A stretch of DNA of 42,728 nt from RGIG9115 sp045644665 (lineage in GTDB: Bacteria > Bacillota > Clostridia > UBA1381). Positions 1 through 8,124 of this stretch are shown piece after piece. Under the pieces are notes generated by a model that worked only from the letters and a program-made list of their open reading frames with translations, was not told the DNA's origin and searched no databases. Positions within the stretch are counted from its first letter, which is position 1; every line of letters begins with the position of its first letter. The position numbers were made by a program, and so were the translations under genes. The stretch is taken from assembly GCA_045644665.1 (NCBI GenBank), contig JAZRHH010000038.1:1-42728 (forward strand), given 5' to 3'.

Positions 1-59
1 ACACATACAAGGGCTGCAAGCATTGATGTAATAATAATCTTCCCTGTTCTTGTTTTCAT
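1..59 (-). CDS. Start of an exported protein (partial, runs off the window)
   Basis: Only the first 19 codons are present, reading leftward from an ATG at 57-59. The peptide begins MKTRTGKIIITSMLAALVCV, a short basic N-terminus followed by a hydrophobic stretch, which is what a signal peptide or lipoprotein signal looks like. A GGAGGG ribosome binding site lies 5-10 bases upstream, and a good promoter is found further up at 91-119. Nothing more can be said of its function because the rest lies outside the window. It is divergent from cotJA. Confidence 0.7.
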   Translation of the reverse strand, partial: MKTRTGKIIITSMLAALVC

Positions 60-90
60 AAAAATCCCTCCAAATATATATTCCAAGCTT

Positions 91-119
91 ATTATATCAC
101 ACTCATCTTAATTTGTCAC
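91..119 (-). promoter_or_regulatory. Sigma-A type promoter of the leftward exported protein
   Basis: Read on the minus strand, GTGACA (five of six matches to TTGACA) is separated by exactly 17 bases from a perfect TATAAT, which is also preceded by TG one base upstream (extended -10). It stands about 30 bases ahead of the ATG at 59 with a GGAGGG in between. Confidence 0.7.
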
Positions 120-174
120 TACTATTTTAGCAATTTCAGGAACACATTATGTCGAAATTTCATATATTATATCA

Positions 175-191
175 GATAACTTAAAGTTATC
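175..191. promoter_or_regulatory. 17-base palindrome just upstream of cotJA
   Basis: The sequence gataactt-a-aagttatc is a perfect 8-1-8 inverted repeat lying ten bases ahead of the AAGGAGA ribosome binding site of cotJA. It could be an operator or an AU-rich hairpin at the mRNA 5' end. No clear sigma-A promoter is seen for cotJ; a sporulation sigma factor is expected from the family, but I could not assign convincing -35 and -10 boxes. Confidence 0.3.
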
Positions 192-214
192 ACTTTGATA
201 AAGGAGATGTTTAT

Positions 215-406
215 ATGGAAAACAATACAGGAAATGTTGTTTCAACAAGTTGCTGCGGCTGCGTAGGCTACGCATACGTACCCGTACAAATTCTTGACGA
301 TATTTATAACGTTTCAAAGGCATTAGTGCAAGGTACTATTTTCCCCGAACTTGACCTTACAATAGACGAATATGGAAAAGTATGTAAGGGAGGCGTGTCA
401 AAATAA
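215..406 (+). CDS. cotJA: Spore coat-associated protein CotJA
   Basis: A 63-residue protein. The core around residues 20-48 (AYVPVQ, then ALVQGTIFPELDL) is the CotJA family signature of a tyrosine/valine/proline segment followed by G-T-x-FPEL. A Cys-Cys-x-Cys cluster sits near residues 13-16. CotJA is a small structural protein of the inner spore coat made in the mother cell. The ATG follows AAGGAGA at a normal distance. Its stop codon overlaps the next start as TAATG, so cotJA and cotJB are translationally coupled. The gene shows that the organism, or its recent ancestor, forms endospores. Confidence 0.9.
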   Translation: MENNTGNVVSTSCCGCVGYAYVPVQILDDIYNVSKALVQGTIFPELDLTIDEYGKVCKGGVSK

Positions 407-660
407 TGGAAAAACAAAATCTTTTGCTTGAGCTTCAAAAATATCATTTTGCAGCATATGACATGCTATTGTATCTTGACACACACCCAACAGACAAAAA
501 AGCATTTGAGCTTTTTAAAGACTTTGTAAAAAAATATAATTCTCTCAAAGCTGACTATGAAAAGAATTTCGGACCACTTTGTGCTTTCTCTGCTGCGGAC
601 AGAAATTCTTTCGATTGGTTAGAGTCGCCATGGCCATGGGAAAAGGAGGCAAATAGCTGA
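406..660 (+). CDS. cotJB: Spore coat protein CotJB
   Basis: An 84-residue protein of the CotJB family. Recognisable features are the YDMLLYLDTHP segment near residues 18-28, the helical middle, and the C-terminal WPWE motif just before the end. It starts within the stop of cotJA (TAATG) and ends within the start of cotJC (TGATG), giving a tight three-gene unit. In Bacillus subtilis the CotJ proteins depend on each other for deposition in the coat; the same job is inferred here from the conserved gene order. Confidence 0.9.
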   Translation: MEKQNLLLELQKYHFAAYDMLLYLDTHPTDKKAFELFKDFVKKYNSLKADYEKNFGPLCAFSAADRNSFDWLESPWPWEKEANS

Positions 661-1244
661 TGTTTAGTTATAAAAAATTTCTTGAATACCCAATAAAAAT
701 CAAAAATACAAACCCCAGACTTGCAAACATAATTGTTACACAGTACGGTGGCCCTCACGGCGAGCTTGGCGCATCACTTAGATATCTAACACAAAGATAC
801 ATGATGCCGGATGATGTTTCTAAAGGTCTTTTAACTGACATTGGTACTGAGGAGCTTGGCCACTTAGAAATGGTGGGCACCTTGGTTACACAGCTTACAA
901 AGGGTGCTCCTCCAAAGGAGTGGACAGAAATGAAGAGCTGGGAATACTATGCCGACAACGGTAATTCTGTATTTCCCCAAAATTCACAAGGCACACCATT
1001 TACGGCAGCAAGCATCGCTGTAACAGGCGACCCTCTCACAAACCTTTATGAAGACCTTGCAGCAGAGCAAAAAGCCCGCGCTGTATATGACAACATTTTA
1101 AGACTTTCTGACGACCCCGATGTTAATGAAGTTATAAAATTCCTCCGCCAGAGAGAAATTGTACACTTCCAGAGATTTGGCGAAGCACTTAATAAACTAC
1201 AGGCAAAGGCGTGCGAAAAAAATACATTTTTTATTAAGAAATAA
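660..1244 (+). CDS. cotJC: Spore coat protein CotJC, manganese-catalase fold
   Basis: A 194-residue protein, close to the usual length of about 190. It belongs to the manganese catalase family, a four-helix ferritin-like fold. The helix with GTEELGHLEMV near residues 60-70 supplies the conserved Glu/His metal ligands, and a second EREIVHFQRF-like helix (REIVHFQRFGEAL) lies near residues 163-175. In the spore coat it may detoxify hydrogen peroxide or act structurally. It overlaps the cotJB stop by one base. A strong hairpin terminator follows within a few bases. Confidence 0.92.
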   Translation: MFSYKKFLEYPIKIKNTNPRLANIIVTQYGGPHGELGASLRYLTQRYMMPDDVSKGLLTDIGTEELGHLEMVGTLVTQLTKGAPPKEWTEMKSWEYYADNGNSVFPQNSQGTPFTAASIAVTGDPLTNLYEDLAAEQKARAVYDNILRLSDDPDVNEVIKFLRQREIVHFQRFGEALNKLQAKACEKNTFFIKK

Positions 1245-1245
1245 T

Positions 1246-1286
1246 AAAAAATACAGACCGCGAAGGTTTTGCGGTCTGTATTTTTT
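1246..1286. terminator. Bidirectional intrinsic terminator between cotJC and the pectin locus
   Basis: An 11-bp perfect stem (1251-1261 with 1271-1281, sequence atacagaccgc / gcggtctgtat) with a nine-base loop is flanked by an A-run on the left and a T-run on the right. It can therefore form a U-tailed hairpin in both transcripts. It closes the rightward cotJ operon and the leftward 37-kb locus, whose last gene ends at 1322. Confidence 0.9.
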
Positions 1287-1321
1287 ATTTCTCAATAAAT
1301 CTTATAGTTGATTGGTAAATT

Positions 1322-2152
1322 TTAATTGTTTTCAGACAGTAAATTTTCAATTCTTATCAGGCTTTCTGAATAATTCTCAACCCTTGTTTCATCAAGAATA
1401 AATTGACATGAAACATTATACTTTTTTATCTTTTCAAATAAATATTTCACATCCAATTCCCCTGTCCCTACCAGGGTAATCTTCTTTCCGTTTTTATCAA
1501 ACATGAAATCTTTCAAATGTATAACCTTGATTTTATCGGCAAACAAATCGAATGATTGGTCTATTATCAGGTGTTGGTCCTTTCGATTTTCTATCTCAAT
1601 CATATTTGATATATCTAATATAACACCAAGATTTTCAGATTTTACATCATCAATCATACGTTTCATTTTAGTTGGTGATGATATTGTAAAAAACCTTAAA
1701 GGCTCTATACCGATTGTAACACCGTAATCTTCTGCTTTTTGTACCAACGGGCAAAAATTATCTAAGAAAAATCTATAATTTTCTTCTGACCATGTGTTGT
1801 TTAAATCTCCGTTAGAACCTGTTTCAGTGCCTATTACAGTTGCATTAAAATCTCTTGCGTAAGGTATAAAATCGCCAAATAATTTGAGAGCTTTATCTAA
1901 TTCTTTTCTATCAGCATTTACAGGATTTATATAACAACCTAAAACATCTACACTTAAGCCATATTCATTGAGTTGATTTTTAATTTTTGCAGAAAAGTCT
2001 GCGTTATATCCGAAATCATTAAAATCGATATCATTAATTGTTTTGGCCATTGCAAATTGCAATTCTTTGATGTTGTTATCACGGGCAACGCTGCACATCT
2101 GTTCAAAACTATCTGCAATATCATGCCCTCTCAGTCCAAAAGTATATTCCAT
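1322..2152 (-). CDS. Sugar phosphate isomerase/epimerase, TIM-barrel (AP-endonuclease 2 family)
   Basis: A 276-residue cytosolic protein with the xylose-isomerase-like TIM-barrel fold. Visible family landmarks are IGTETGS near residue 108, GVTIGIEPL with the metal-binding Glu near 150, LGVILDISNM near 177, VIHLKDF with the conserved His near 213, and a GTGELD segment near 230. The family interconverts sugars or their acids by moving a carbonyl group; the substrate is not predictable from sequence. An AGGAG lies seven bases before the ATG. As the last gene of the locus it may handle a released neutral sugar or uronate, but this is inference from position only. Confidence 0.8.
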   Translation of the reverse strand: MEYTFGLRGHDIADSFEQMCSVARDNNIKELQFAMAKTINDIDFNDFGYNADFSAKIKNQLNEYGLSVDVLGCYINPVNADRKELDKALKLFGDFIPYARDFNATVIGTETGSNGDLNNTWSEENYRFFLDNFCPLVQKAEDYGVTIGIEPLRFFTISSPTKMKRMIDDVKSENLGVILDISNMIEIENRKDQHLIIDQSFDLFADKIKVIHLKDFMFDKNGKKITLVGTGELDVKYLFEKIKKYNVSCQFILDETRVENYSESLIRIENLLSENN

Positions 2153-2175
2153 AACTTTACTCCTGACATAGCATT

Positions 2176-2961
2176 TTACGGCTGTTTGCCGATATATGCA
2201 AGTATTCCGCCATCAACATAAAGAACGTGACCGTTTACGAAGTTTGATGCATCACTTGCAAGGAATACTGCAGGACCAACCAAATCTTCCGGTGTTCCCC
2301 ATCTTGCCTGAGGAGTCTTTGCGATTATGAACTGGTCAAACGGATGACGTGAGCCGTCAGGCTGCTTTTCTCTGAGAGGTGCAGTTTGCGGTGTTGCTAT
2401 GTAGCCGGGGCCTATGCCATTACATTGAATATTAAATTCACCATATTCTGAACAAATATTCTTTGTAAGCATTTTAAGACCACCCTTTGCAGCAGCATAT
2501 GCAGAAACAGTTTCACGACCAAGCTCAGACATCATTGAACAGATGTTTATAATTTTGCCATGGCCTTTCTTAATCATTGACGGAATAACTGCCTTTGACA
2601 CAATAAATGGTGCATTAAGGTCAACATCAATAACCTGTCTGAACTCATCTGCACTCATTTCGTGCATAGGTATTCTCTTGATAATACCTGCATTATTTAC
2701 AAGAATGTCAATTACGCCAACTGTTTTCTCAATATCGGCAATCATTTCATTTACGGCATTTTCGTCTGTTACATCACAAACATAGCCTTTAGCATCTATA
2801 CCCTCTGCCTTATAGTTTTCCAGGCCTTTATTAAGGAATTCTTCATTTATATCGTTAAATATAATTTTCGCGCCTGCATTCGCAAGTCCCTTTGCAATTG
2901 CAAATCCTATTCCATATGATGCACCTGTTACAAGCGCTATTTTACCATTCAAATTAAACAT
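2176..2961 (-). CDS. kduD: SDR dehydrogenase, probable 2-dehydro-3-deoxy-D-gluconate 5-dehydrogenase (KduD type)
   Basis: A 261-residue classical short-chain dehydrogenase. It shows the nucleotide-binding TGASYGIG near residues 13-20, NNAGI near 90, the catalytic Ser in a CSMMSELG segment, and the catalytic Y-AAA-K near residues 155-159. Sequence alone also fits gluconate 5-dehydrogenase. The gene lies with kduI, kdgK and eda, so the likely reaction is reduction of 2,5-diketo-3-deoxygluconate (DKII) to KDG. An AAGGAG stands 10 bases ahead of the chosen ATG; a closer upstream ATG at 2966 is in another frame and soon meets a stop. It is separated from kdgK by only 14 bases. Confidence 0.82.
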   Translation of the reverse strand: MFNLNGKIALVTGASYGIGFAIAKGLANAGAKIIFNDINEEFLNKGLENYKAEGIDAKGYVCDVTDENAVNEMIADIEKTVGVIDILVNNAGIIKRIPMHEMSADEFRQVIDVDLNAPFIVSKAVIPSMIKKGHGKIINICSMMSELGRETVSAYAAAKGGLKMLTKNICSEYGEFNIQCNGIGPGYIATPQTAPLREKQPDGSRHPFDQFIIAKTPQARWGTPEDLVGPAVFLASDASNFVNGHVLYVDGGILAYIGKQP

Positions 2962-2975
2962 AACATGTAATCTCC

Positions 2976-4073
2976 TTATCTTTGTACTCTTGCTCCTGCC
3001 CCTCCCATAATCGCTTCAACCTCTTTAAGATTTGCCATTGTGGTATCACCGGGTGTGGTCATAGCAAGTGCTCCATGTGCTGCACCATAATTTACAGCGA
3101 GCTCCGGATTTTGTGTTGTCATAAGTCCATAAATAAGACCTGAAGCAAAGGAGTCTCCTCCGCCAACTCTATCCATAATTTCGAGCGCCTTATAATCCTT
3201 CGCCTTATAAACCTCTCCATCTGCCCAGCAGATTGCACTCCAGTCGTTAACAGTTGCGGTCTTTACCTCTCTTAAGGTGGTTGCAATAACCTTAAAGTTC
3301 GGATATTGCTTTGCAGCCTCGTTAATCATTTTTTTGTATCCTTCAAGGTTAAGCTCCTTGAGATTTTCATCGTTACCCTCAACCTGAAGTCCGAGACAAG
3401 CTGTAAAGTCCTCTTCATTACCTATCATTACGTCAACGTATTTAGCAATTTCTTTATTTACTTCCTGTGCTTTTTCAAGTCCGCCGATTGCACTCCACAT
3501 TGATGGTCTGTAATTCAAATCATAGGATATGATTGTTCCGTACTTCTTTGCAATCTTTACAGCTTCTAATACTGTTTCACAAGACTGTTCTGAAAGTGCC
3601 GCATATATTCCACCTGTATGAAGCCAACGAACGCCTAAAGTTCCAAATATATATTCAAAATCAAAATCCTTTGGAGTTGCCTTTGAGATAGCTGTGTTTG
3701 CTCTGTCTGAACAACCAACTGCGCCTCTTATTCCAAAGCCACGTTCAGTAAAATTAAGACCGTTTCTGCAAATTCTTCCTATTCCGTCTGTCTTTGCCCA
3801 ATAGATAAGGGATGTGTCGACACCACCTTGTTCTATGAAGTCCTGCATAAGATATCCAACTTCATTTTCAGCAAACGCAGTGATTACGGCAGTATCCATC
3901 TTAAAGCACTTATGTAAGCCACGGATAACATTGTATTCTCCGCCGCCTTCCCATGCACGAAACTGTCTTGCTGTTCTTATTCTGCCCTCACCGGGATCAA
4001 GTCTTAGCATTACCTCGCCAAGTGATACAGCATCAAACTTACAATTTTCTTTTGATTTTAGATTTAAGTTCAT
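2976..4073 (-). CDS. kdgK: 2-dehydro-3-deoxygluconate (KDG) kinase, PfkB family
   Basis: A 365-residue ribokinase/PfkB-family sugar kinase. The N-terminal substrate-binding part has SLGEVMLRLDPGEG near residues 17-30 and the WEGGGEYNV glycine turn near 45. The C-terminal signature DRVGGGDSFASG near residue 305 carries the catalytic Asp. KDG kinase phosphorylates KDG to KDPG with ATP, the step between KduD and Eda. The assignment to KDG rather than fructose or ribose comes from the neighbours and from the GEVMLRL N-terminus usual in KDG kinases. GGGAGG lies eight bases upstream and overlaps the stop of eda. Confidence 0.9.
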   Translation of the reverse strand: MNLNLKSKENCKFDAVSLGEVMLRLDPGEGRIRTARQFRAWEGGGEYNVIRGLHKCFKMDTAVITAFAENEVGYLMQDFIEQGGVDTSLIYWAKTDGIGRICRNGLNFTERGFGIRGAVGCSDRANTAISKATPKDFDFEYIFGTLGVRWLHTGGIYAALSEQSCETVLEAVKIAKKYGTIISYDLNYRPSMWSAIGGLEKAQEVNKEIAKYVDVMIGNEEDFTACLGLQVEGNDENLKELNLEGYKKMINEAAKQYPNFKVIATTLREVKTATVNDWSAICWADGEVYKAKDYKALEIMDRVGGGDSFASGLIYGLMTTQNPELAVNYGAAHGALAMTTPGDTTMANLKEVEAIMGGAGARVQR

Positions 4074-4086
4074 CTATTTTACCTCC

Positions 4087-4725
4087 CTAAGCACGAATGC
4101 TTTTTACAAGCTGCACTGCTTCCTTTGTGAGCGCTGTTATTTCATCAAACTTACCATCTGAAATCATGTCACCCTTTACCATCCAGCTACCTCCGCAGCA
4201 TACAATATTACTGCATGAAAGATATTCTGCCAGGTTCTTTGCACTTATACCACCTGTGGGCATAAACTTAACCATAGTATATGGTGCGCCCATTGCTTTA
4301 ATCATTGCCACGCCGCCTGACTGCTCAGCCGGGAAGAATTTGATTACCTTAAGTCCTCTTTTTACTGCCTGTGCAACTTCTGACGGAGTTATGCAGCCTG
4401 GGAAAACAGGGATGTTTTTCTGGAGGCAATAATCTACAATTTCTGCATCAAAGCCTGGAGATACAATAAATTTTGCACCGGCATTAACTGCCCTGTCCAC
4501 CTGTTCGATAGTAAGGACTGTTCCTGCACCAACCAACATCTCAGGGTATTTTTCACTAATAAGCCTGATAGATTCCTCTGCAGCATCTGTTCTAAAGGTT
4601 ACCTCTGCACAGGGAAGTCCTCCCTCAATTAAAGCATCTGCAAGAGGAATGGCATCCTTTGTATCTTTTAGTACAACAACAGGTACTACTCCGTATTCTT
4701 CAAGTTTTTGTTCCATAGATTTCAT
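4087..4725 (-). CDS. eda: KDPG/KHG aldolase
   Basis: A 212-residue class I aldolase of the Eda family. Seen are EVTFRT with the catalytic Glu near residue 39-44, GAGTVLT near 67, PGCITPSE near 115, and VIKFFPAE near 132-139 with the Schiff-base lysine. It splits KDPG into pyruvate and glyceraldehyde 3-phosphate, the exit of the uronate route into glycolysis. The ATG overlaps the kduI stop by one base (TAATG), so translation is coupled. A second ATG three codons in is possible as the true start. Confidence 0.94.
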   Translation of the reverse strand: MKSMEQKLEEYGVVPVVVLKDTKDAIPLADALIEGGLPCAEVTFRTDAAEESIRLISEKYPEMLVGAGTVLTIEQVDRAVNAGAKFIVSPGFDAEIVDYCLQKNIPVFPGCITPSEVAQAVKRGLKVIKFFPAEQSGGVAMIKAMGAPYTMVKFMPTGGISAKNLAEYLSCSNIVCCGGSWMVKGDMISDGKFDEITALTKEAVQLVKSIRA

Positions 4726-5555
4726 TATCTTAAATCCCTCGTTTCAATAAAATCCATATCGGTAAATTCCTGATTTTCACCGCACATTGCCCATATGAAT
4801 GAATATGCTTTTGTACCTACGCCTGAGTGAATTGACCAGCTTGGTGAAATAACTGCTTCTTCATTGTGCATGATAATATGGCGAGTTTCATTAGGCTCAC
4901 CCATCATATGAAAAACTGCATCGTCTTCGCCCATATCAAGATACATATAAACTTCCATTCTTCTGTCATGAGTATGAGAAGGCATTGTATTCCAGTTTGA
5001 ACCGGCTTCAAGCTGAGTAAGACCCATTGCAAGCTGACATGACTTAATTACTTCAGGATGAATGTACTGATTAATAACTCTCTTGTTACACTCTTCTACG
5101 CTTCCGCAAGGCACTTTCTTTGCCTTTGTGATATCAATCTTAACGATTGGGTATGTAGCGTGTGCAGGACATGATGATACATAGAATTTTGCAGGATTTT
5201 CTGCATCTAAGCTTTTGAAGCTGATTTCTTTATTCCCCATACCTATATAAATGCCGTCACGGGGATTCATTTCGTATTCTGTTCCATCAACGGTTATAAT
5301 ACCCTTGCCGCCTATATTGATACATCCCATTTCACGTCTTTCAAGGAAATAATCACTTGCAAGCTCTTTTCCGCCCTCAAGCTTTAATTCTTTATCCACA
5401 GGCATAAGACCTGCTGTGATAATTCTGTCGATATGGCTGTAAACCATTCTGATATTATCCTTTGTAAAGAGCTTTGAAATATGAAACTCCTCACGAAGTC
5501 TGTCAGTTGTATAATGTTTTACGTCCTTTGGATTTGCTGCATTTCTGATTTCCAT
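4725..5555 (-). CDS. kduI: 5-keto-4-deoxyuronate isomerase (4-deoxy-L-threo-5-hexosulose-uronate ketol-isomerase)
   Basis: A 276-residue bicupin enzyme matching KduI over its whole length. The C-terminal cupin has PSHTHDRRMEVYMY near residues 192-205, holding two zinc-binding histidines and the glutamate, and WSIHSGVG near 240 with the fourth ligand. It isomerises the unsaturated uronate released by GH105 or lyases (DKI) to 2,5-diketo-3-deoxygluconate for KduD. AGGAGAG lies 10 bases upstream of the ATG. It is the clearest marker that this locus handles lyase products of pectin rather than hydrolysis products only. Confidence 0.96.
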   Translation of the reverse strand: MEIRNAANPKDVKHYTTDRLREEFHISKLFTKDNIRMVYSHIDRIITAGLMPVDKELKLEGGKELASDYFLERREMGCINIGGKGIITVDGTEYEMNPRDGIYIGMGNKEISFKSLDAENPAKFYVSSCPAHATYPIVKIDITKAKKVPCGSVEECNKRVINQYIHPEVIKSCQLAMGLTQLEAGSNWNTMPSHTHDRRMEVYMYLDMGEDDAVFHMMGEPNETRHIIMHNEEAVISPSWSIHSGVGTKAYSFIWAMCGENQEFTDMDFIETRDLR

Positions 5556-5600
5556 TTTTAATATACTCTCCTAACTAAAACGAATAAAATATGTCTTTTT

Positions 5601-7502
5601 TTATTTTAACTCTAAAATATAGCTTGTTGTTAATGGCTTGAATGTACCATTCCACATATATGCTTCTATAATATACTTCTTTCCTTCTTCAAATTCAAAG
5701 TTGAAATCAAAGGTTTTTTCAGAAATTTCTGTTGCATTCTGTGCTTGACAGCAAAGAAGTCTCCTATCATCTCCGTCATATATGCCTACCCACAGCATTG
5801 GCTCTGTTTCCTTTGTAGAGCCCATTATATTAACTTTTGCAGAAATAGAAGAAAGTCCTTTAGTAGCAGTTAATGAATTTATGTTATAAGGTTTTGCTTC
5901 AAAGGTTACAGTAAATGGACTTGTTGTAAATGAAGCATTTGCTTCTTTTTCATATTTTACGCCGCCGGCTGTGGCTGTATATCCAACATTTGGTACAATC
6001 TTAACTGTTCCGCCTGTTGTTGTGCCAAATACCTTACCGCCTGCTGTTGCCCTTACCTCATAGTCCTGATGGTTGTCCCCGTATGCGTCACCTACATATC
6101 CTTTTACAGCATTATAGCTATCATCAAGATATATAATGGTATTTACTTCTTCCGCATAATTTGACTTACCGCGGCTGCCTGCACTTATACCAAGGTCGGT
6201 TTTGTTAGTAGATGCAAGTCCGTTTTTAGTAATAAGCTCAGCATTTGGTCCTATAGCCAATGTTGTAGTACCGGTTACATAATGAGAACTTTCCCATGAC
6301 CCTATAATGTTAGTATCATTGTAACAACCACTATATATTCTTCGTAAAACTTCTCCGCCGTTAACGGTAATATATGTATTACCTGTCATAGAAAATTTCT
6401 CGCTGCCGCCAAACAATGACTCTACAACACCACCGTTCATTGTAATGTTAGTATTACAATTTTCTAATGTGGTAGATCTGGAGCCTCCGTATACATTCAT
6501 AACCTTACCGCCATTGATTACAATGTTTGTTTCCTTTGCAGAAGAATTGTTAGGACCTGTTCCTACCAGGTAGCTGGCTACTGCATTTCCCTCTAACGTT
6601 ATATTAGCAGTTCCCTGTATACTTGAATTGTTACCTCCGCCGTATATCATACAATTGGCGTAAGTGCTTGAATCCTTATCGTTTATTCCCATGCCTGCAT
6701 TTGCGTTTCCGCCAAATACAATGTATACATCTCCGTAAACTGAGTAATTGTTACCTCCGCCATATACGGCTGAATATTTTCCACCAAGAAGTGTAAGGCG
6801 GACATCTGCATCTGTGCGGGCATTATATGTTCCGCCATAAACAGTAAGACGTCCTGATGAAATTGTACCTGTTGAATCTACAGTTTCAGTTATCTTTAAA
6901 TGATGACCGTTTGCAAAAATTGTAGAAGCACCATTTAATGTAAGATTATCAATAGTGAGTGCACCTTTGAGGCTTATATCACTTGGCAAGTTAAGCTTTA
7001 CGCTTGGTGTATTACCCTTTATTATAACCTCGCCTTCGTGCTCCGGCAGCTCTACATAGTCTATATCATCCACAAGAATAATTTTATCTGCGTGGAAAAG
7101 CTGCGTGTACGCCATTTCCAAAGTCTTATATGCTGTCTGAGCGGTAGCACCGTTGTTGCTGTCGTTGCCGTTTGCAGCTGAAACATAAACTGCATCTTTT
7201 TCCACTCCGTCATAAACGGATAGTCCTGCATTTGTACGGACAATTATATCATCTCCGCCAATCAAAGGTAGAGCAAGTTTGAAAAATCCGTCCTCTGTAA
7301 CAGGTGTCTGATTAATATACCTGATATCTGTATTCTTTACATTGTTAATATCAGCGTTTTTATCAAGTGCAACAATTGTAATGTCCTTTGCCATTCCACT
7401 TACATTACCATATATAAGAATATTGTCTGCTGCAAAAGCTGAGTTTGTTAATAAAAACATTGCCATAACAAGCGCAAAAGCTTTAGCTATTATCTTTTTC
7501 AT
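5601..7502 (-). CDS. Secreted beta-helix / adhesin-like protein of unknown function
   Basis: A 633-residue protein with a signal peptide (residues 1-24, ending SAFAAD). After a small beta domain, residues about 105-135 carry YVSAANGNDSNNG...AYKTLEMAY, typical of the first turn of pectate-lyase-like right-handed beta-helices. Residues about 200-420 are Gly/Asn-rich short repeats of the type YGGG-x-N-x-S and INGG-x-V-x-x-x-YGG, as in beta-helical adhesins. The last 95 residues form a separate domain ending in a WNG...PLT...ELK pattern, shared with the 1063-residue protein at 18353-21544. No catalytic residues are recognisable, so it could bind or cut polysaccharide. GGAGG precedes the ATG. Confidence 0.72.
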   Translation of the reverse strand: MKKIIAKAFALVMAMFLLTNSAFAADNILIYGNVSGMAKDITIVALDKNADINNVKNTDIRYINQTPVTEDGFFKLALPLIGGDDIIVRTNAGLSVYDGVEKDAVYVSAANGNDSNNGATAQTAYKTLEMAYTQLFHADKIILVDDIDYVELPEHEGEVIIKGNTPSVKLNLPSDISLKGALTIDNLTLNGASTIFANGHHLKITETVDSTGTISSGRLTVYGGTYNARTDADVRLTLLGGKYSAVYGGGNNYSVYGDVYIVFGGNANAGMGINDKDSSTYANCMIYGGGNNSSIQGTANITLEGNAVASYLVGTGPNNSSAKETNIVINGGKVMNVYGGSRSTTLENCNTNITMNGGVVESLFGGSEKFSMTGNTYITVNGGEVLRRIYSGCYNDTNIIGSWESSHYVTGTTTLAIGPNAELITKNGLASTNKTDLGISAGSRGKSNYAEEVNTIIYLDDSYNAVKGYVGDAYGDNHQDYEVRATAGGKVFGTTTGGTVKIVPNVGYTATAGGVKYEKEANASFTTSPFTVTFEAKPYNINSLTATKGLSSISAKVNIMGSTKETEPMLWVGIYDGDDRRLLCCQAQNATEISEKTFDFNFEFEEGKKYIIEAYMWNGTFKPLTTSYILELK

Positions 7503-7532
7503 ATAACATCCTCCAATTGTTATAAGCGCAAA

Positions 7533-8105
7533 TTATTCAGGTTTCTTTTCGAGCTTAAGTGGGAAATCACCAAGCTTATTAACCTTAAATCCGTTCTTCT
7601 TGTACTCTTCGTAATCAAACGCTTCAAGTTCATCAATTGCAAGCTTGTGGAATTCATAAAAGTTTTTCCACCACTCGTAGCCTGTACCAAGGTCTGCATT
7701 AAGATATGCATCAACGATATCACAAGCCATTGCAGGGGCAACATAAAATGCACCCATAGCAAGAACATTTACTCCGTTACCTGTGATTGCACGAAGTGCA
7801 GCAGGAACGCTTTCAACAACACCTGCATGAACATGAGGGCACTTGCTTGCTGCAATATGAATACCCATACCTGTTCCGCAGAAAAGGAGTGCTCTTTCAA
7901 ACTCGCCCTCTGAAATCATTGCTCCGGCTCTTAGTCCTACTCTGTGGAACATTAAATCTGTGTTATCAGGGTCAGAATCCTTTTGAACACCTACATCTGT
8001 TATTGTCCAGCCCTTTTCTCTCAAATGCTCGCAAACTGCTTCCTTAAGCGGAAATCCTGCAAAGTCTGCTCCTACCAAAATTTGTTTTTCTTTTACTGTT
8101 TTCAT
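7533..8105 (-). CDS. RpiB/LacA/LacB-family isomerase, substrate unclear
   Basis: A 190-residue member of the ribose-5-phosphate isomerase B fold, recognised by ILVGADFAGFPLK near residues 9-21, FCGTGMGIHIAASK near 73-86, and the GNGVNVLAMGA segment near 111-121. It is about 40 residues longer than ordinary RpiB, with a charged C-terminal tail. The usual active-site histidine of the DHAG motif is Phe here (ADFAG), and the histidine of the REHNDANVL segment is Gly; the cysteine of CGTG is kept. A pentose phosphate is therefore an unlikely substrate. An RpiB-family enzyme (DhuI) of streptococci isomerises the same unsaturated uronate as KduI, so a uronate role is plausible but not shown. Confidence 0.82.
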   Translation of the reverse strand: MKTVKEKQILVGADFAGFPLKEAVCEHLREKGWTITDVGVQKDSDPDNTDLMFHRVGLRAGAMISEGEFERALLFCGTGMGIHIAASKCPHVHAGVVESVPAALRAITGNGVNVLAMGAFYVAPAMACDIVDAYLNADLGTGYEWWKNFYEFHKLAIDELEAFDYEEYKKNGFKVNKLGDFPLKLEKKPE

Positions 8106-8124
8106 AATAATTTTCCTTTCTATT

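Noticed and set aside
5601..7502. Pectate lyase (PL1/PL9) call for the 633-residue protein
   Set aside because: It has beta-helix-like turns but no calcium-binding or catalytic motifs of these families; the repeats look more like an adhesin.
7533..8105. Ordinary ribose-5-phosphate isomerase B or DhuI orthologue
   Set aside because: The family is clear, but the key histidines are missing and the streptococcal DhuI sequence pattern is not close, so I give no gene symbol.
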